Positions 44,876-55,730 are shown, counted from the stretch's first letter. The stretch: DNA of 64,000 nt from Anaspis maculata (GCA_949128115.1 OX421968.1:53647423-53711422); one strand, 5' to 3'. The notes: generated by a model not told the origin, from the sequence alone. Numbers and translations: made by a program.

Positions 44876-46289
44876 TCGCAACGCTTATTTTACCAATAAG
44901 CGTAAAAGCGTATTTTACCAATAAGGCTTTTTTTAAAAAAACTTTTTTTCAAAAACGTATATCAACTGAGATACAGCCCTTCAATGTTAAAATTCAGATA
45001 TCGTTTTTCCACATACTTTTCGTACCGTTGAACCAATTCGCCTCACATTTTGGATACGTGATTATCAAGTGAATCTTCAAAAACTGTCACTCAAGGACTT
45101 TGAAGGAAAAACTGTCACTCAAGGACTTTGAAGGATTTTGAGTTTCGACACATTGGTCCAATGGCGTGGATATTGGGGGACTCGTCCCTGTTCTCCCCTC
45201 AATTTCTGTGCCACTGACTATTTGGCAAAAATGCCTAGGCATTTGGACTGGCAATTAGTTAAAAGGAAGAAATTACTCCTGGCAACTTTTGTTAAAGGCT
45301 TCGTCTTCGACATAATTGAATCATAATGTTTGAAAAAAATCTTGTAAACCAATTTCAAGAGCCAAAAAAATAATTTTTAGAAAACTTGTTGCTTCTCAGC
45401 TAAAATATTGGTTCATGAACTTAAAACGCCTGGAAAGTCTGTTCCAGTAAAGAAATCATGACTTTCCCCCGATCATTATCTTCAATTTCTTGGAATTGGC
45501 GTTTTCAACATGTTTTTCAAACATTCGGATTCAAATATCTTGACAAGGAAGCTTTTAATATTTACCAGGAATAACTTTTTCTTCTGAATTGATTGCAGAA
45601 TTCAAGTGCCTATAGGCATTTCTGAAAAATAGTCAATGGCGTAGAAATAATGGAAGATAACAGGGACGAGCTATGTAAAATTTGAGGCAAATTGTTTCAA
45701 CGGTGTGGAAATTATGTGAGGAAAACTTCATTTCAATCTCAACTTTGAATGGCTTTATCTCAGTTTTTGTACATTTCTGGAGAAAAACGGAGAAAAACCA
45801 CTTATTTTTTTATGCTTCATCCGCTGTCAAAACGTTTCCGATTAAACACGAAACATCCTGTATACTTATTTAAAAATCTTGATGGAAGTCTACTCCAGCG
45901 TTTTGATCTTTTGGTTTGAATATGTCAAATTTCAACTTCACTTCCCACGAAATTGAACCCTCAATCAAAAAATAACTAAATAGGTACCTGCAAGTTTTCC
46001 GTATTTTCGCCATCATACACAATAATTTTGATAAACATATTTTCAAAAGACTAGGTATAGGTGAGTGAGTGTACTTGCCTTGCAGCTTATAGGATAAGTA
46101 GGATAAGGATATCATAGATATCAAAGATATCATAAGGATGGACTCTGCATTACCTCCGCTGTGATAATTACCCTATACCATGATGCACCAGTTGTTTAAA
46201 ATTCACCGGTGATTGACCAGCTAGTTGTAGTAACTGATTAAGAACGGAGTTGGATTGGTAAAATAAGCGTTGCGAAATCAATCCCTCTG

Positions 46290-46475
46290 GGTTTATTCCT
46301 TGACAGAGTCTCACCATTTAGGTCTCTTTCGCAAGCTACAAGGATGTATTTTGGTTTGAGCCCATTGGCATTTCCAAAATCGAAAAAAATTCCAATGGGC
46401 TCAAACCAAAGTACATCCTTGTAGCTATCGAAAGAGACCAAAATGGTAAGAATCCGTCAAGGATTTAAACCCACA
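46290..46475. repeat. Internal palindrome, right
   Basis: Mirror counterpart of 44695-44875. Since each is itself palindromic, the strands of the hAT element can fold either as two small cruciforms or as one large hairpin. Confidence 0.8.
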
Positions 46476-46549
46476 CGGATTGATTTCGCAACGCTTATTC
46501 CACCAATATGACTCCGTCGTTAACCGTAAACGATTTTGAACAAATGGAC

Positions 46550-46880
46550 CATAACCGGCCTTTTAACCTTGACCGATTATTGGTTATGGTTAATCGTAAC
46601 CGGTCGAGTCGGTTAACCATAACCGGTCAAACCGGTTAACCGTGACCGGCTTTTAACCGGTTATTGACCGGTTATTTTTAACCGGTTATTGACCGGTTAT
46701 TTTTAACCGGTTATTGACCGGTTAACCGTGACCGGTTATTGACCGGTTAACCGTGACCGGTTATTGACCGGTTAACCGTGACCGGTTTTTAACCGGTTAA
46801 CCGTAACCGGTTATTCCTTTGCGAAATTTGACCGGTTATTCGAATTTTATGACCGGTTAACCAGTTAACCGTAACCGGTT
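46550..46880. repeat. AACCGGTT array, right arm of hAT element
   Basis: Inverse of the left array, but with a different variant mix (more TTAACCGTGACCGG units). The two arrays have therefore not been fully homogenised. Confidence 0.88.
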
Positions 46881-46898
46881 GACAGCACTAGTATCTTG

Positions 46899-47150
46899 CC
46901 ATATACACCAAGTGAAGCAGCTGCTCTATTAATAGATTTGAATCTGACCAAAGAGCAGTATAAAAAACTCCATTCTTCCGCGAAGAAACGAAATGCTAAC
47001 ATTTATCCTTCTTACGATGAAGTTTTGAGGGCCAAGGCACAATCCGACCCAAATGAGTTGACTTTCGGTGAGTCTTTCGGGGAAGTGAAGTTGCAAAGTC
47101 TGCTGGATCATACGTCAAAGCGGATCGTTCAGCTATGCAAGAGCCTGTGA
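46899..47150 (+). pseudogene. Transib-like transposase, second part
   Basis: Reads PYTPSEAAALLIDLNL and later YPSYDEVLRAK and LLDHTSKRI, in frame with the N-terminal part once the hAT element and one target copy are discounted. The frame ends at a TGA near 47148 because of a single-base shift at about 47140. Equivalent blocks precede the catalytic domain in Transib-type proteins. Confidence 0.78.
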
Positions 47151-47617
47151 TCGCACAACTTTCTTCGCAGGAAGGCTTTGAACCTCGCTTTGAATTAATT
47201 CCCAAATGGGGCTTTGATGGATCCTCTAGCCATTCATCGTATAAACAAACATTTTCTAACCCTGAGGTTAATGACAGTTTCATGTTTCTGACCTCTTTAG
47301 TACCTTTGAGGCTAATCTGTAGAAATACAGTGGGAAGAGAGGAAGTTGTTTGGTCCAATCCTGAGCCCTCATCAACACGGTTCTGTAGACCAATTCGTTT
47401 CCAGATGATCAAGGAAACTACAGCAAGCTCAGTAGCTGAAAAAACCTACATCGACGATCAAATTCGAAGTCTCCAGAAATCGAAACTTGATGACAATGTA
47501 GAATTCGCACAAATTATTGTTCACGATGATCGACGGCAAAGTGTGCTCTGCAGTAACGGGCATATCGTCTCAAAGATGTTCTATTTGTGGAACTTACCCG
47601 AAAGAAATGAACAATAT
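47135..47617 (+). pseudogene. Transib-like transposase, first catalytic Asp region
   Basis: Contains LIPKWGFDGSSSHSSYKQ, with the presumed first catalytic Asp at 47216-47218, then SLVPLRLICR, VVWSNPEPSSTRFCRPIRF and KETTASSVAEK. These strings characterise Transib-type proteins and occupy the place of the RAG1 core Asp 600 region. Coding similarity stops at about 47617, where the GGACCCCGC foldback element begins. Confidence 0.82.
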
Positions 47618-49959
47618 AAAGGACCCCGCACGTTTTCTATGAAAAAGTGGTTTCGGTGAATTTGGCTAAATTTTTTATATGTTGTAGATCTTGGTTCAAG
47701 AAATATATTCCTGAAAAATTGGACCCCTCCTATGAACAGTTTTTCCCCTACACCCCTAATAAGGCCAAAATTAGGAATAGTCTCAAATTTTTTGAAATTC
47801 ATGAAACTGGTTCAAATCAAAGTCGTGATCATGGGAAAAATAATTAAAAAAATCCAAGATGTGAATTGGGGTAGTTATCAAAGGGGTTGGGGATCGAAAT
47901 TGAGAAAATAAATTAAAATTCCGAATTTTTTTATTCTTATAAAATCTGAACTGAATAATAATCGAGAAATGATTTTGGAAAATCTAAATCAATCAATTGG
48001 GGGCTATTCTAAAGGGGGTTGGGCGTCGAAATCAAGAAAACGCAGTGAAATTCTGGAATTTGCGGTTCCCATAATATAACGAGCAATGGGGAAATTGCTC
48101 AAAAAAATCTAAACCAATGAATTCAGGTGTTATTAAAGGGGTAGAGGGTCGAACTTGAGGAAACAGTGGAGTTCTGGAACTTCCAGTTTATCTAGGAAGA
48201 TCTGGGCGAATGACAAAATGATAATACAACCAATGTGAATAAGGACTGAGTTCATCGTTTCTCGATCATCCTCACCCCTTACCCAGGTACCTGGGTACTA
48301 AGCTCTGGGTACAACCATTATGATACCTACCCAAAACCACAATGAGGGCCGGGGGGAGGGGGGTGGAATCGAGACTACTTGCAACAGCATTATTAATTAC
48401 AGTTCTCGAGAAGCTCTCCACGGTTCTGTGTGCTGTCCATCATATAGCTTGTGTCAAAAAAAATTGACTGGACTTTTTTTTTTAAATAAACATAAATCCT
48501 GCTTTTCGTCAATGGTTGATTCAATGAGATTCCAAAAATAGATCGATATTGGAAGTAAGGCTCAATTTTTCAAATCTGAATTTTCAGTTCTAAAGGGTCT
48601 TTCAATAAGAGTGATAGAACTTTGATAAGATTTTACTGTCATTTTTTGACATAAATACTCAGTATACCTTACAAAATCATCTTCTTTCAACAAGACGGGG
48701 CTATGAGCCACACAGCAGGAGGAACCTTGGGACTTGTTGGCCGGAAACTTCCAAGGAAGAACAATTTCGCGGAATGGCGATTTCAATTGGCCAGCGATAT
48801 CTTGCGATATTACGTCCCTGGACTTTTTTCTGTGGGGTTATGTGAAGTCCCTGGTATACAAGAACAAGCCTAGAACCATTTAAGCCCTGAGGGACAATAT
48901 TGTGCGTGTTATTACTGAAATAGAGCCCGATATCTGCCAGAAAGTCATTACGAATTGGACTTCCCGTCTGCCCGCCGTTAGACAAAGTCGAGGAGGCCAT
49001 TAACTAGATGTTATTTTCCACACATAATGTCAAAAACTGTAGATTTTGACCACTGTCCCCTCAGTAGGTAACCATCTCAATTTATTGATTCAGATTTTTT
49101 TAAATTATTTCTCCATTACCCTATTCCTGGAATGCCAATTCCTTTACTCGATTTCGACCTCCGCCCCCTCGATAATTACTCCAATTCACATATTATATTT
49201 TTTATTCTTTAACTTAATGTGAGCCAGTTTCATGAATTTTAAAATGCTTGAGACAAATTCTTTTTTGGACTAGGACATGGTTGTAGGCAGATATTATGGT
49301 AGGTGGGAAAAGGGATGGTCGAGAAATGAAGAACTCAATCCTTATGCAGATTGGTTTTTATTATCATTTTGTCATTCACCCAGATCATATTTTAGATGAA
49401 CTGTAAGGTCCAGAATTTCATTGTTGTCCTGATTTCGACCCTCTACTTCCTCAATGACACCAGAACTCATTGGTTTAGATTTTTTTTGAATTATTTTCTT
49501 AATAATGGGAATCGCAAGTTTCGGAATGTTACTCCGTTCCCTTGATTTTGACCCCCAGCCCTCTTTAGAATAACACCCAATCAATTGATTTAGGTTTTCC
49601 AAAATTATTTCTCCATTATTATTCTGTTCAGATTTTATGAGAATAAAAAAATTCGGAATTTTAATTTATTTTCTCAATTTCGACCCCCAACCCCCTTGAT
49701 AACTACCCCAATTCATAACTTGGATTTTTTTAATTATTTTTTCCATGATCACGAGTTCGATTTGGACCAGTTTCATGAATTTCAAAAAATTTGAGACTAT
49801 TCCTAATTTTGGCCTTATTAGGGGTGTAGGGGAAAAACTGTTCATAGGAGGGGTCCAATTTTTCAGGAATATATTTCTTGAATCAAGATCTACAACATAT
49901 AAAAAATTTAGCCAAATTCACCGAAACCACTTTTTCATATAAAACGTGCGGGGTCCTTT
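47618..49959. mobile_element. Foldback element, AAAGGACCCCGCACG termini, copy 1
   Basis: AAAGGACCCCGCACGTTTT at 47618 mirrors AAAACGTGCGGGGTCCTTT ending at 49959. The arms (about 600 bp) pair along GGACCCCTCCTATGAACAG and three diverged units of about 130 bp with GGGGTTGGG.RTCGAAATTGAG. Bases outside the ends (AACAATAT and GGTGAAAG) show no target duplication. The centre holds a Tc1/mariner transposase remnant (48685-49023) and an extra arm-like copy at 49060-49260. A relative lies at 57543-59308. Confidence 0.8.
48595..49023 (+). pseudogene. Tc1/mariner (DUF4817-type) transposase remnant inside foldback
   Basis: From 48685 FQQDGAMSHTAGGTL (second catalytic Asp region), then after a frameshift near 48750 RNGDFNWPAISCDITSLDFF, with LWGYVKSLVYKNKPRT (last catalytic region), then DNIVRVITEIEPDICQKV and SRLPAVRQSRGGH. 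In-frame stops occur near 48879 and 49000. TCTTTCAATAAGAGTG near 48599 may be part of its terminal repeat. The N-terminal half is missing. It is the same family as the remnant at 9500-9995. Confidence 0.78.
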
Positions 49960-50722
49960 GGTGAAAGAAAAGGAAACTGACATGAAAGCTTGTGAGTATG
50001 GCCTTTCCACTCTCCACGCTCACATAAGATGTTTCGAAAATATGCTCCATGTTGCGTACCGTTTGGACATTAAAAAATGGCAAGCTAGAACGGATGGTGA
50101 GAAACAAAGTGTAGAGGCCAGGCAGCATGGTCTTCAAAGTGACTTCAATGAAAAAATGGGCTTGCTCGTCGACATTGTGAAACAAGGTCACGGGACTACA
50201 AATGACGGTAGCACTGCACGCCGATTTTTCGCTGATCCTGAATTGAGTTCTGAGATCACGGGTATAGACGAAAGTTTGATATCCAGATTTGGAATCATTC
50301 TAACGACAGTTTCTTGTGGCTTCACGATCAGTACTCAAAAATTTGGCGACAACTGTGAGGAGACTGCAAGGTTATACGTAGATCTTTATGGCTGGTACAA
50401 TATGCCCAGTTCCGTTCACAAGCTCTCAATACATGCTGCTGATGTAATTTCTTCTGTCGTTCTGCCAATTGGACAACTTTCGGAAGAAGCCCAAGAAGTC
50501 AGAAACAAGGATCTTCGAAGATATAGGGAACATCATACCCGCAAATGTTCCAGGTCTGCGACAAATGAGGATATTATGAAGAGGCTCTTTCTCTCATCAG
50601 ACCCTCTAATTTCCGCAGCGAGACCACTACCTATAAAATCGAGTAGAGGACTACCAGAATCTGTACTTCAACTTCTGTCGCCATCTGAATGTAGTTCGTC
50701 GACATTTAGCGACTCGGAATGA
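49960..50722 (+). pseudogene. Transib-like transposase, C-terminal part with catalytic Glu
   Basis: Open to TGA at 50720-50722. Motifs: YGLSTLHAHIRCFENMLH; AYRLDIKKWQ; KQGHGTTNDGSTARRFF; CEETARLYVDLYGWY; VHKLSIHAADVI; LPIGQLSEEAQEVRNKD, with the Glu aligning to RAG1 Glu 962 at 50495-50497; and LFLSSDPLI. The frame runs in from the terminus of the foldback element, so its true beginning is lost. The tail after SSDP is about 35 residues and Ser-rich. Confidence 0.85.
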
Positions 50723-50969
50723 TGCTGTTCCCTTCTGTACACATCAGTATAATTCCAATTGGTTCTTTTTAGAGCCACAAATGATATTTCACAAAGATCA
50801 ATGACCTATAGTCAATTCTTCGACAGCACAAAATACATGATTTAGGAATATTCATACCAAAATGGGCGATTAGAATGTACAGGCTGTTCACGTATGAAGT
50901 ATTCGCCCCTGGAAACTTCTCATTAAACATGATTTTAAAAATGAAAAACGATTCATACATAATTTCTCA

Positions 50970-51395
50970 AAAGTTTTCTGTGGTACCTATATGGCTTATA
51001 GGGTGCAACATCGAAAATTTTCCTCAAATTGGACACCTGTATTTTAATATGGGAATCGGTTTCAATTTTTATCCTGATTATAAATATATTTATGACACTG
51101 AATAGGTTGATAGGTTAGTCAACAAAACACTGAAAAAAAACTGATGAAGTTTTACAAAGTACATACCAGAAATGCTTTTTTTCTAAAGTAGCCCAGTGAA
51201 TTTCTCCTCATTCTGGATTAATGGATAAGATTATAATTTAAGACTATAACCTAACTTAACTTGTCCATACAAACTCAAATATCTATGATCAGGATAAAAA
51301 AAAAGAATCAATTTCCATGTTAAAATACAGGGTGTCCAATTTGAGAAAACTTCTCGATGTTTCACTCTGTAAGCGATATACCACAAAAAGTGTTA
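50970..51395. repeat. Inverted repeat, arms about 115 bp, CAGGGTGTCC inside
   Basis: CAAATTGGACACCTGTATTT in the left arm pairs with AATACAGGGTGTCCAATTTG in the right arm (51325-51344). Pairing extends through TATCCTGATNATANATAT on the inner side and TGTGGTA on the outer side. Probably an old foldback MITE; the boundary is not sharp. Confidence 0.6.
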
Positions 51396-54300
51396 GTGGG
51401 CAGATTCGAAACCTACGGGAAAAATATCGTAGGAATCGTTCTCAATTTTTGAGATTATATTCAAGGTAAAGACTCCAGAAGGGGGAGGAAGGTATTATTT
51501 ATACGTGAACACCCTGTATCAGGCGATACAGTCTTGAATTATGTCCAAGACAGCTCTGTAAGATGGACTTTTCATTTTACATGCATTTACCATGCCAAAA
51601 ATAGTGTTGTGAATTTTTGCGCCTCTTTTTGATTTCTGGCCCACTGTGCGCCGGTGCCGTAGAGAGTAGGGAGCTCATCCCTTTTCTCCCCCTCACATTT
51701 TGCAGCACGATTGGAGGTTTCTAGATAATATTGGAGTTTGAGTGTTTGAAAAACATCTCGAAAACCCTATAACTTCAAAGACTTGGAAATCAAAATTCAA
51801 GAAAATCCATGACTCCTTTACTGGACTTTTTGAAGAATTAGGAACCACCGGCACCGTGTTTAGGTTTAGGCTGAGAAGCAATGAGAAGACTCTTTCGTGC
51901 TTTTTTTTTTGACCTGGGCATAGCTTCATTAAGTAATGTATGCATGCAAACCATGAGCAACTTGACTTGAGTTTCATGACATTACGACTCATATGACAGT
52001 AATTATTCGAATTATTTCGTATATACTTACAGTAAAACCATGAAACGTTTAGTAAATCACAGGAACCAAGGATTTGTATATGTGGCAGGGTGCAGCGTAA
52101 ATGGGGGAAAATGTGCTTTGACGACGAGAGCCGGGCAAGAAGGGACCGGGGAGGTCGGCGGGAGAAACAAGCCTGAATTAATGAGTGGTAACATTTCCAA
52201 GTGTAAAGTTGTTGCTTTGAGAACCAGATGTGTGCGTAAGTATTTACCCAGGCGGAGAGTTAGAAGATCTCCCGGGCTTAAGAGGATCGCACTTAAATTT
52301 AGTTTCAGCATTTTTATTTAAAACCAGAAAAGGCTAATGAGAGAATTTTGCATGGCAAGCCACAATGCTGAACGAGAACTTTGCGAGACTATAAAAAGTG
52401 TAAGTACATACACTTGAAACGACAAGCACCGCGGCGTGATCTTGAGCTTTGCATTTTCAATTCTGATTTTGGCCGCGCAGCCAAGAAAAAACTTCGAATT
52501 TCATCGCATCACATCTTAGTCAAACCAAAAACTTTTTTTGTTGGTACAGATATTTCACGGTCGGTGTTAAACTTGCGAAATTAATTGTCGTATAATTATC
52601 ATTTTATGCGATAATTTCATTTCATATGACGGTGTCGGCCGTTGAATGTGAAATGATTTTCGCGGTGGGGCCTGCCTTTTGTTTGTGTTCGAATATTAAG
52701 TTACACCAAATTGAATTAGTTAAGGTCCGCTCTCGGGCTTTTCATCGAAATTGTAACTACAATTATTAATTTATGCAACAATCACGGTAGCTGTAATACA
52801 AACCGACCTAAGCCCTGGCAACTTAATCACCTCAAATAATAATAATAATTATTAGTAAGCAATTTCCAGCGAATCCAAACAGTTGGCATATGCCTCAACA
52901 AGCAAAAAAGAAAGGGCGAACGAGCTCCTCCTATTTTGAAAGAGAAGCTGAAGGTTTTGTTGATTTATTCTAAGCGAGAAACAAACTTCACTAAACCGAC
53001 TAATAGTGACAGTGTGATAGTCCCGTTTTAATTCAGTTCCGCATTATCTCCGGTCTGAGATTCGAACTCAATCCTTCTAACCCTCGGGGGTTCAACTACA
53101 TAATTCGAAATGCAGGATAGATTAAATACTATCTAGCCACTTATCCGATGCTCACCAAAATGTTTGCTGAACAAATTCCCAATTCTTACGTTTTATTTGC
53201 CGACAATTCGACCCTTTCCTTGCGATTGTTTACTGTGCATTTTCCAACTTCCAACTTATAATAAGGGGATTAAATTTTAATGAAAATACAACACACATCA
53301 CGCAAATACCCGCAATCGTCATTACACCAATCAGAACTTGTTTTCGGCTCTTCCTTCTCGAGTTCCGATATTAAATGGAACGCCGATGGTAGATCCGGAA
53401 AAACTCATAAATTGTGCGAATCAAGGAGGGTCCGATAATGCCTTACACAAACTTAACTTTACATGGTTCAATGAAACAGCTTTACGTCCGGTTATTGTCC
53501 GGCAGCTTTCAGCACAACATTTACACTCTGAGAGTAAATATGATGTTTAAGGTTGTGTGTAATCTCGACAGCTCGGCCCTACGTACTTAAATTATTTGAT
53601 TAGCCACCAATAGTTTACGCCCAAACAAAATTAACACTTAACTAACTAAATGTTGACTCGATTCGGTCCCTGCAAGAATTTAACTAACCGAAACCGTTTA
53701 AGCGTCTATCCCTTCTAATCCACCAGAAATTTTAGACTCTCAACATTATTTGACGCAGAATTATACGGGGTCTCAGGGAAGTGGAATCAGTTCCATATTT
53801 TCCCCTGAAGCTTCCCCATGAAATTCCTTGAAGCGTTCCTGACCTTTTGCGGATATACCGGTGATCTTGAAATTTGAAAAACCGTTGACAAAAATGAACT
53901 TTTGGGGTGAATTTTCGAGTCCCTGTATATATTTGGTCTGAATTTTCATCATAACGAAAGGATAATGACAAAAAGATATGAGTGAGTATGCGCCTTCACG
54001 GATGCACAGTGGTTACAATGAAGGAATTTCTGGCCAAAGCTGAATGATATGTTTCTGAAGATTTGTCAAAGACACGCGAGGGAATAATATTTATAACCTG
54101 TTCCTATTTTGCGTTTTCTATCCTCAAGCAAGTAGTTACGTGTTCTAGCGCATGGATATGTAGAATTGTAGATTGTAACATCTTTCAAACTGGGATTTTT
54201 TGGTCTTTGAATTTTCTTTTGAGAAAAGCAAGCTATATTTGATGCAGAACAGAGCAAAGGGCTATGTTATTGGCGCATAGTGACGTTGCTTATTGCATGT

Positions 54301-54594
54301 TGTGTCGGCTAGGGCTTGTCATCAGATAAGAGATTTTCTCAGTTAAAATCGGATAAATTCGTGTTCATATTTAAGCTACATTTTAGTTCTGATAGCTTCT
54401 GACCTGATTTTCAATGTGAATTGCAGCTGCCACCAGTTGCCCCTTTTCGAGTACGTCTTATATCAATACAGGTGAAGCATGCCTAATTTTGAGAGTAATC
54501 TACAGAATGGTTAATAAATACCGCGAAAGATTCCAGGGGGTGATATCTTGGGTCATCCTGAGAGCATAGGGTGAAAAATTCTCACCCGCTGAGC
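51396..54594. other. Mostly anonymous DNA
   Basis: No gene recognised. 51510-51860 carries CACCCTGTATCAGG and a stretch (TTTTCTCCCCCTCACATTTTG) like the interspersed repeat at 45190. 53930-54010 includes CCCTGTATATA and, on the minus strand, CGTGAAGGCGCATACTCACT, resembling the 3' end of the DINE-like element. 52000-53900 looks single-copy, with open frames below 95 codons. Confidence 0.4.
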
Positions 54595-54719
54595 TACCGT
54601 ATCATCAAAAACTTTCTTACTCAAGGCAGGATGTGGTCCTGGTCATTGGCAGACAAACGCGGCCGATTTTGTCCATGTCACAGCCTCCGTTGAGTAAGAA
54701 AGTTTTGGATCATACGGTA
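54595..54719. mobile_element. Hairpin MITE, CGTATGATCAAAAAC family, copy 3
   Basis: TACCGTATCATCAAAAAC at 54595 pairs with the complement ending TACGGTA at 54719, so TA flanks both ends. Same CTTTCTTACTCAA phrase as the copies at 14273 and 20053. 125 bp. Confidence 0.85.
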
Positions 54720-55603
54720 TAAGCCTCTTGAAGTTGGGGCCCTGAGAATGGTTTTTGTTCATCAGTTCCATGCAAAAATGTTGAAGTTGAAACAATGAAA
54801 TTTGGCAAATCACTTATCTTTTTATGCTCAATTAGGCTAGATAAAAATAATTCGAAAATTTCTGTCAGGGGTGGGTCAAACTGGGTAAGGCGTGTAAAAG
54901 TGACCTGGACTCTTTCCAGCTGATTATTACATTCCGCGAATTTGAAAAAACTGCAATGCAAACTTTGACATGAGATGAGCCCCACGAAATATTCATTTTA
55001 GGTGCAGACATGCTGGGAATGAAAGTTGGATAAAAGATTGAATCAATTTTTAGAGGGAAAGTTTTCGAAATCGGACCCACGGTTTCCGAGTTTTCATCTC
55101 TGGAAAAACTGCAAATTTTCCATTTCTTTATCCCGTGAACAGACTTTCACCATTTTTTGAAGTGGAACTTCTATTCTCGCGCCTAGATCACAACACACAA
55201 CTAGCGCAGAACCACACATGGGAGTGAAATCGGTTCGTGGCATCAGTGAATGTAACGCCCAGATGTAACGAACGCTTGTAACGTTAGACCTTGGGGCGAC
55301 CAGCGTCTTCCCAGGAAATGGGCGAGTAAGCTGTTGCAGCGTTCGGTTCTATTTTTTACAGTTAGTATTCTTTTACCGCTTGCATTGTGTTTTAAGTACA
55401 ACAGCTTCCATCATAAACTAAAATTTGATTTCATTGATGAATTCCAAGTCCCGGTAGTGTCATTTGAAACCAAAAATGTTCAATTCATTTTCGTAATACG
55501 TGTCGCCGACACTGGACTCTGGAATGGTTCTCGACTTGGCTAGAAGTTATCATTGTATCCATTGTGTGACGCGAGAGGTGGATCACGGACCCAAAATTTG
55601 TAG
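54720..55603. other. Anonymous DNA
   Basis: No gene or strong repeat recognised. Open frames are under 95 codons and show no motifs. Confidence 0.4.
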
Positions 55604-55725
55604 GTACGGTTGCGGCCAAAATAAAGTGGACGACAATGTCAACGAGGCTTGGCTTGCTGTCATGTGACGTTCAGCCCAGAATCCTGGAAAATCTGTCGTC
55701 CACTTTGAAAAGTCCGCAACGGTAC
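55604..55725. mobile_element. Hairpin MITE, AAAGTGGACGACA arms
   Basis: GTACGGTTGCGG.CAAAATAAAGTGGACGACA pairs with TGTCGTCCACTTTGAAAAGTCCGCAACGGTAC around a loop of about 55 nt; each quoted half has small mismatches. 122 bp, directly beside the next element. Confidence 0.7.
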
Positions 55726-55730
55726 ACCAT

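Larger units (their letters stand above)
44175..46890. mobile_element. Non-autonomous hAT element with AACCGGTT arrays
   Basis: TAGTGCTGTCA at 44175 and TGACAGCACTA ending at 46890 are perfect 11-bp inverted termini. GTATCTTG is duplicated directly outside (44167-44174 and 46891-46898), the 8-bp target duplication of hAT. Subterminal arrays of ACCGGTT-type motifs lie in both arms, followed inward by a second palindromic segment on each side (44700-44870, 46290-46450). The centre (about 44930-46230) is non-coding repeat, with CATCCTGTATAC at 45847. No transposase: 2716 bp, mobilised in trans if ever. Confidence 0.92.
43623..50722 (+). pseudogene. Transib (RAG1-like) transposase gene, split by two nested elements
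   Basis: Four coding stretches lie in order on one strand: 43623-44174, 46899-47150, 47135-47617 and 49960-50722. Their motifs match Transib transposases, the DDE family related to the RAG1 core: GRPPKPFSE; LLDHTSKRI; KWGFDGSSSHSSYKQ (first catalytic Asp); NPEPSSTRFCRPIRF; HIRCFENMLHVAYR; and LPIGQLSEEAQEVRNKDLRR (catalytic Glu). About 500 residues survive. A hAT element (44175-46890) splits the first two stretches without changing frame. A 1-bp shift lies near 47140. A foldback element (47618-49959) replaces the part expected to hold the middle Asp and a Cys-rich knuckle. The gene is dead. No Transib terminal repeats were found around it, so domestication before decay cannot be excluded. Confidence 0.82.

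Noticed and set aside
43600..50850. Transib terminal inverted repeats around the transposase
   Set aside because: I looked for paired CACWRTG-type ends upstream of 43623 and downstream of 50722 and found none convincing.
52040..52321. Small coding gene (93 codons)
   Set aside because: Basic composition without a motif, and an equally long frame on the opposite strand; no support beyond openness.
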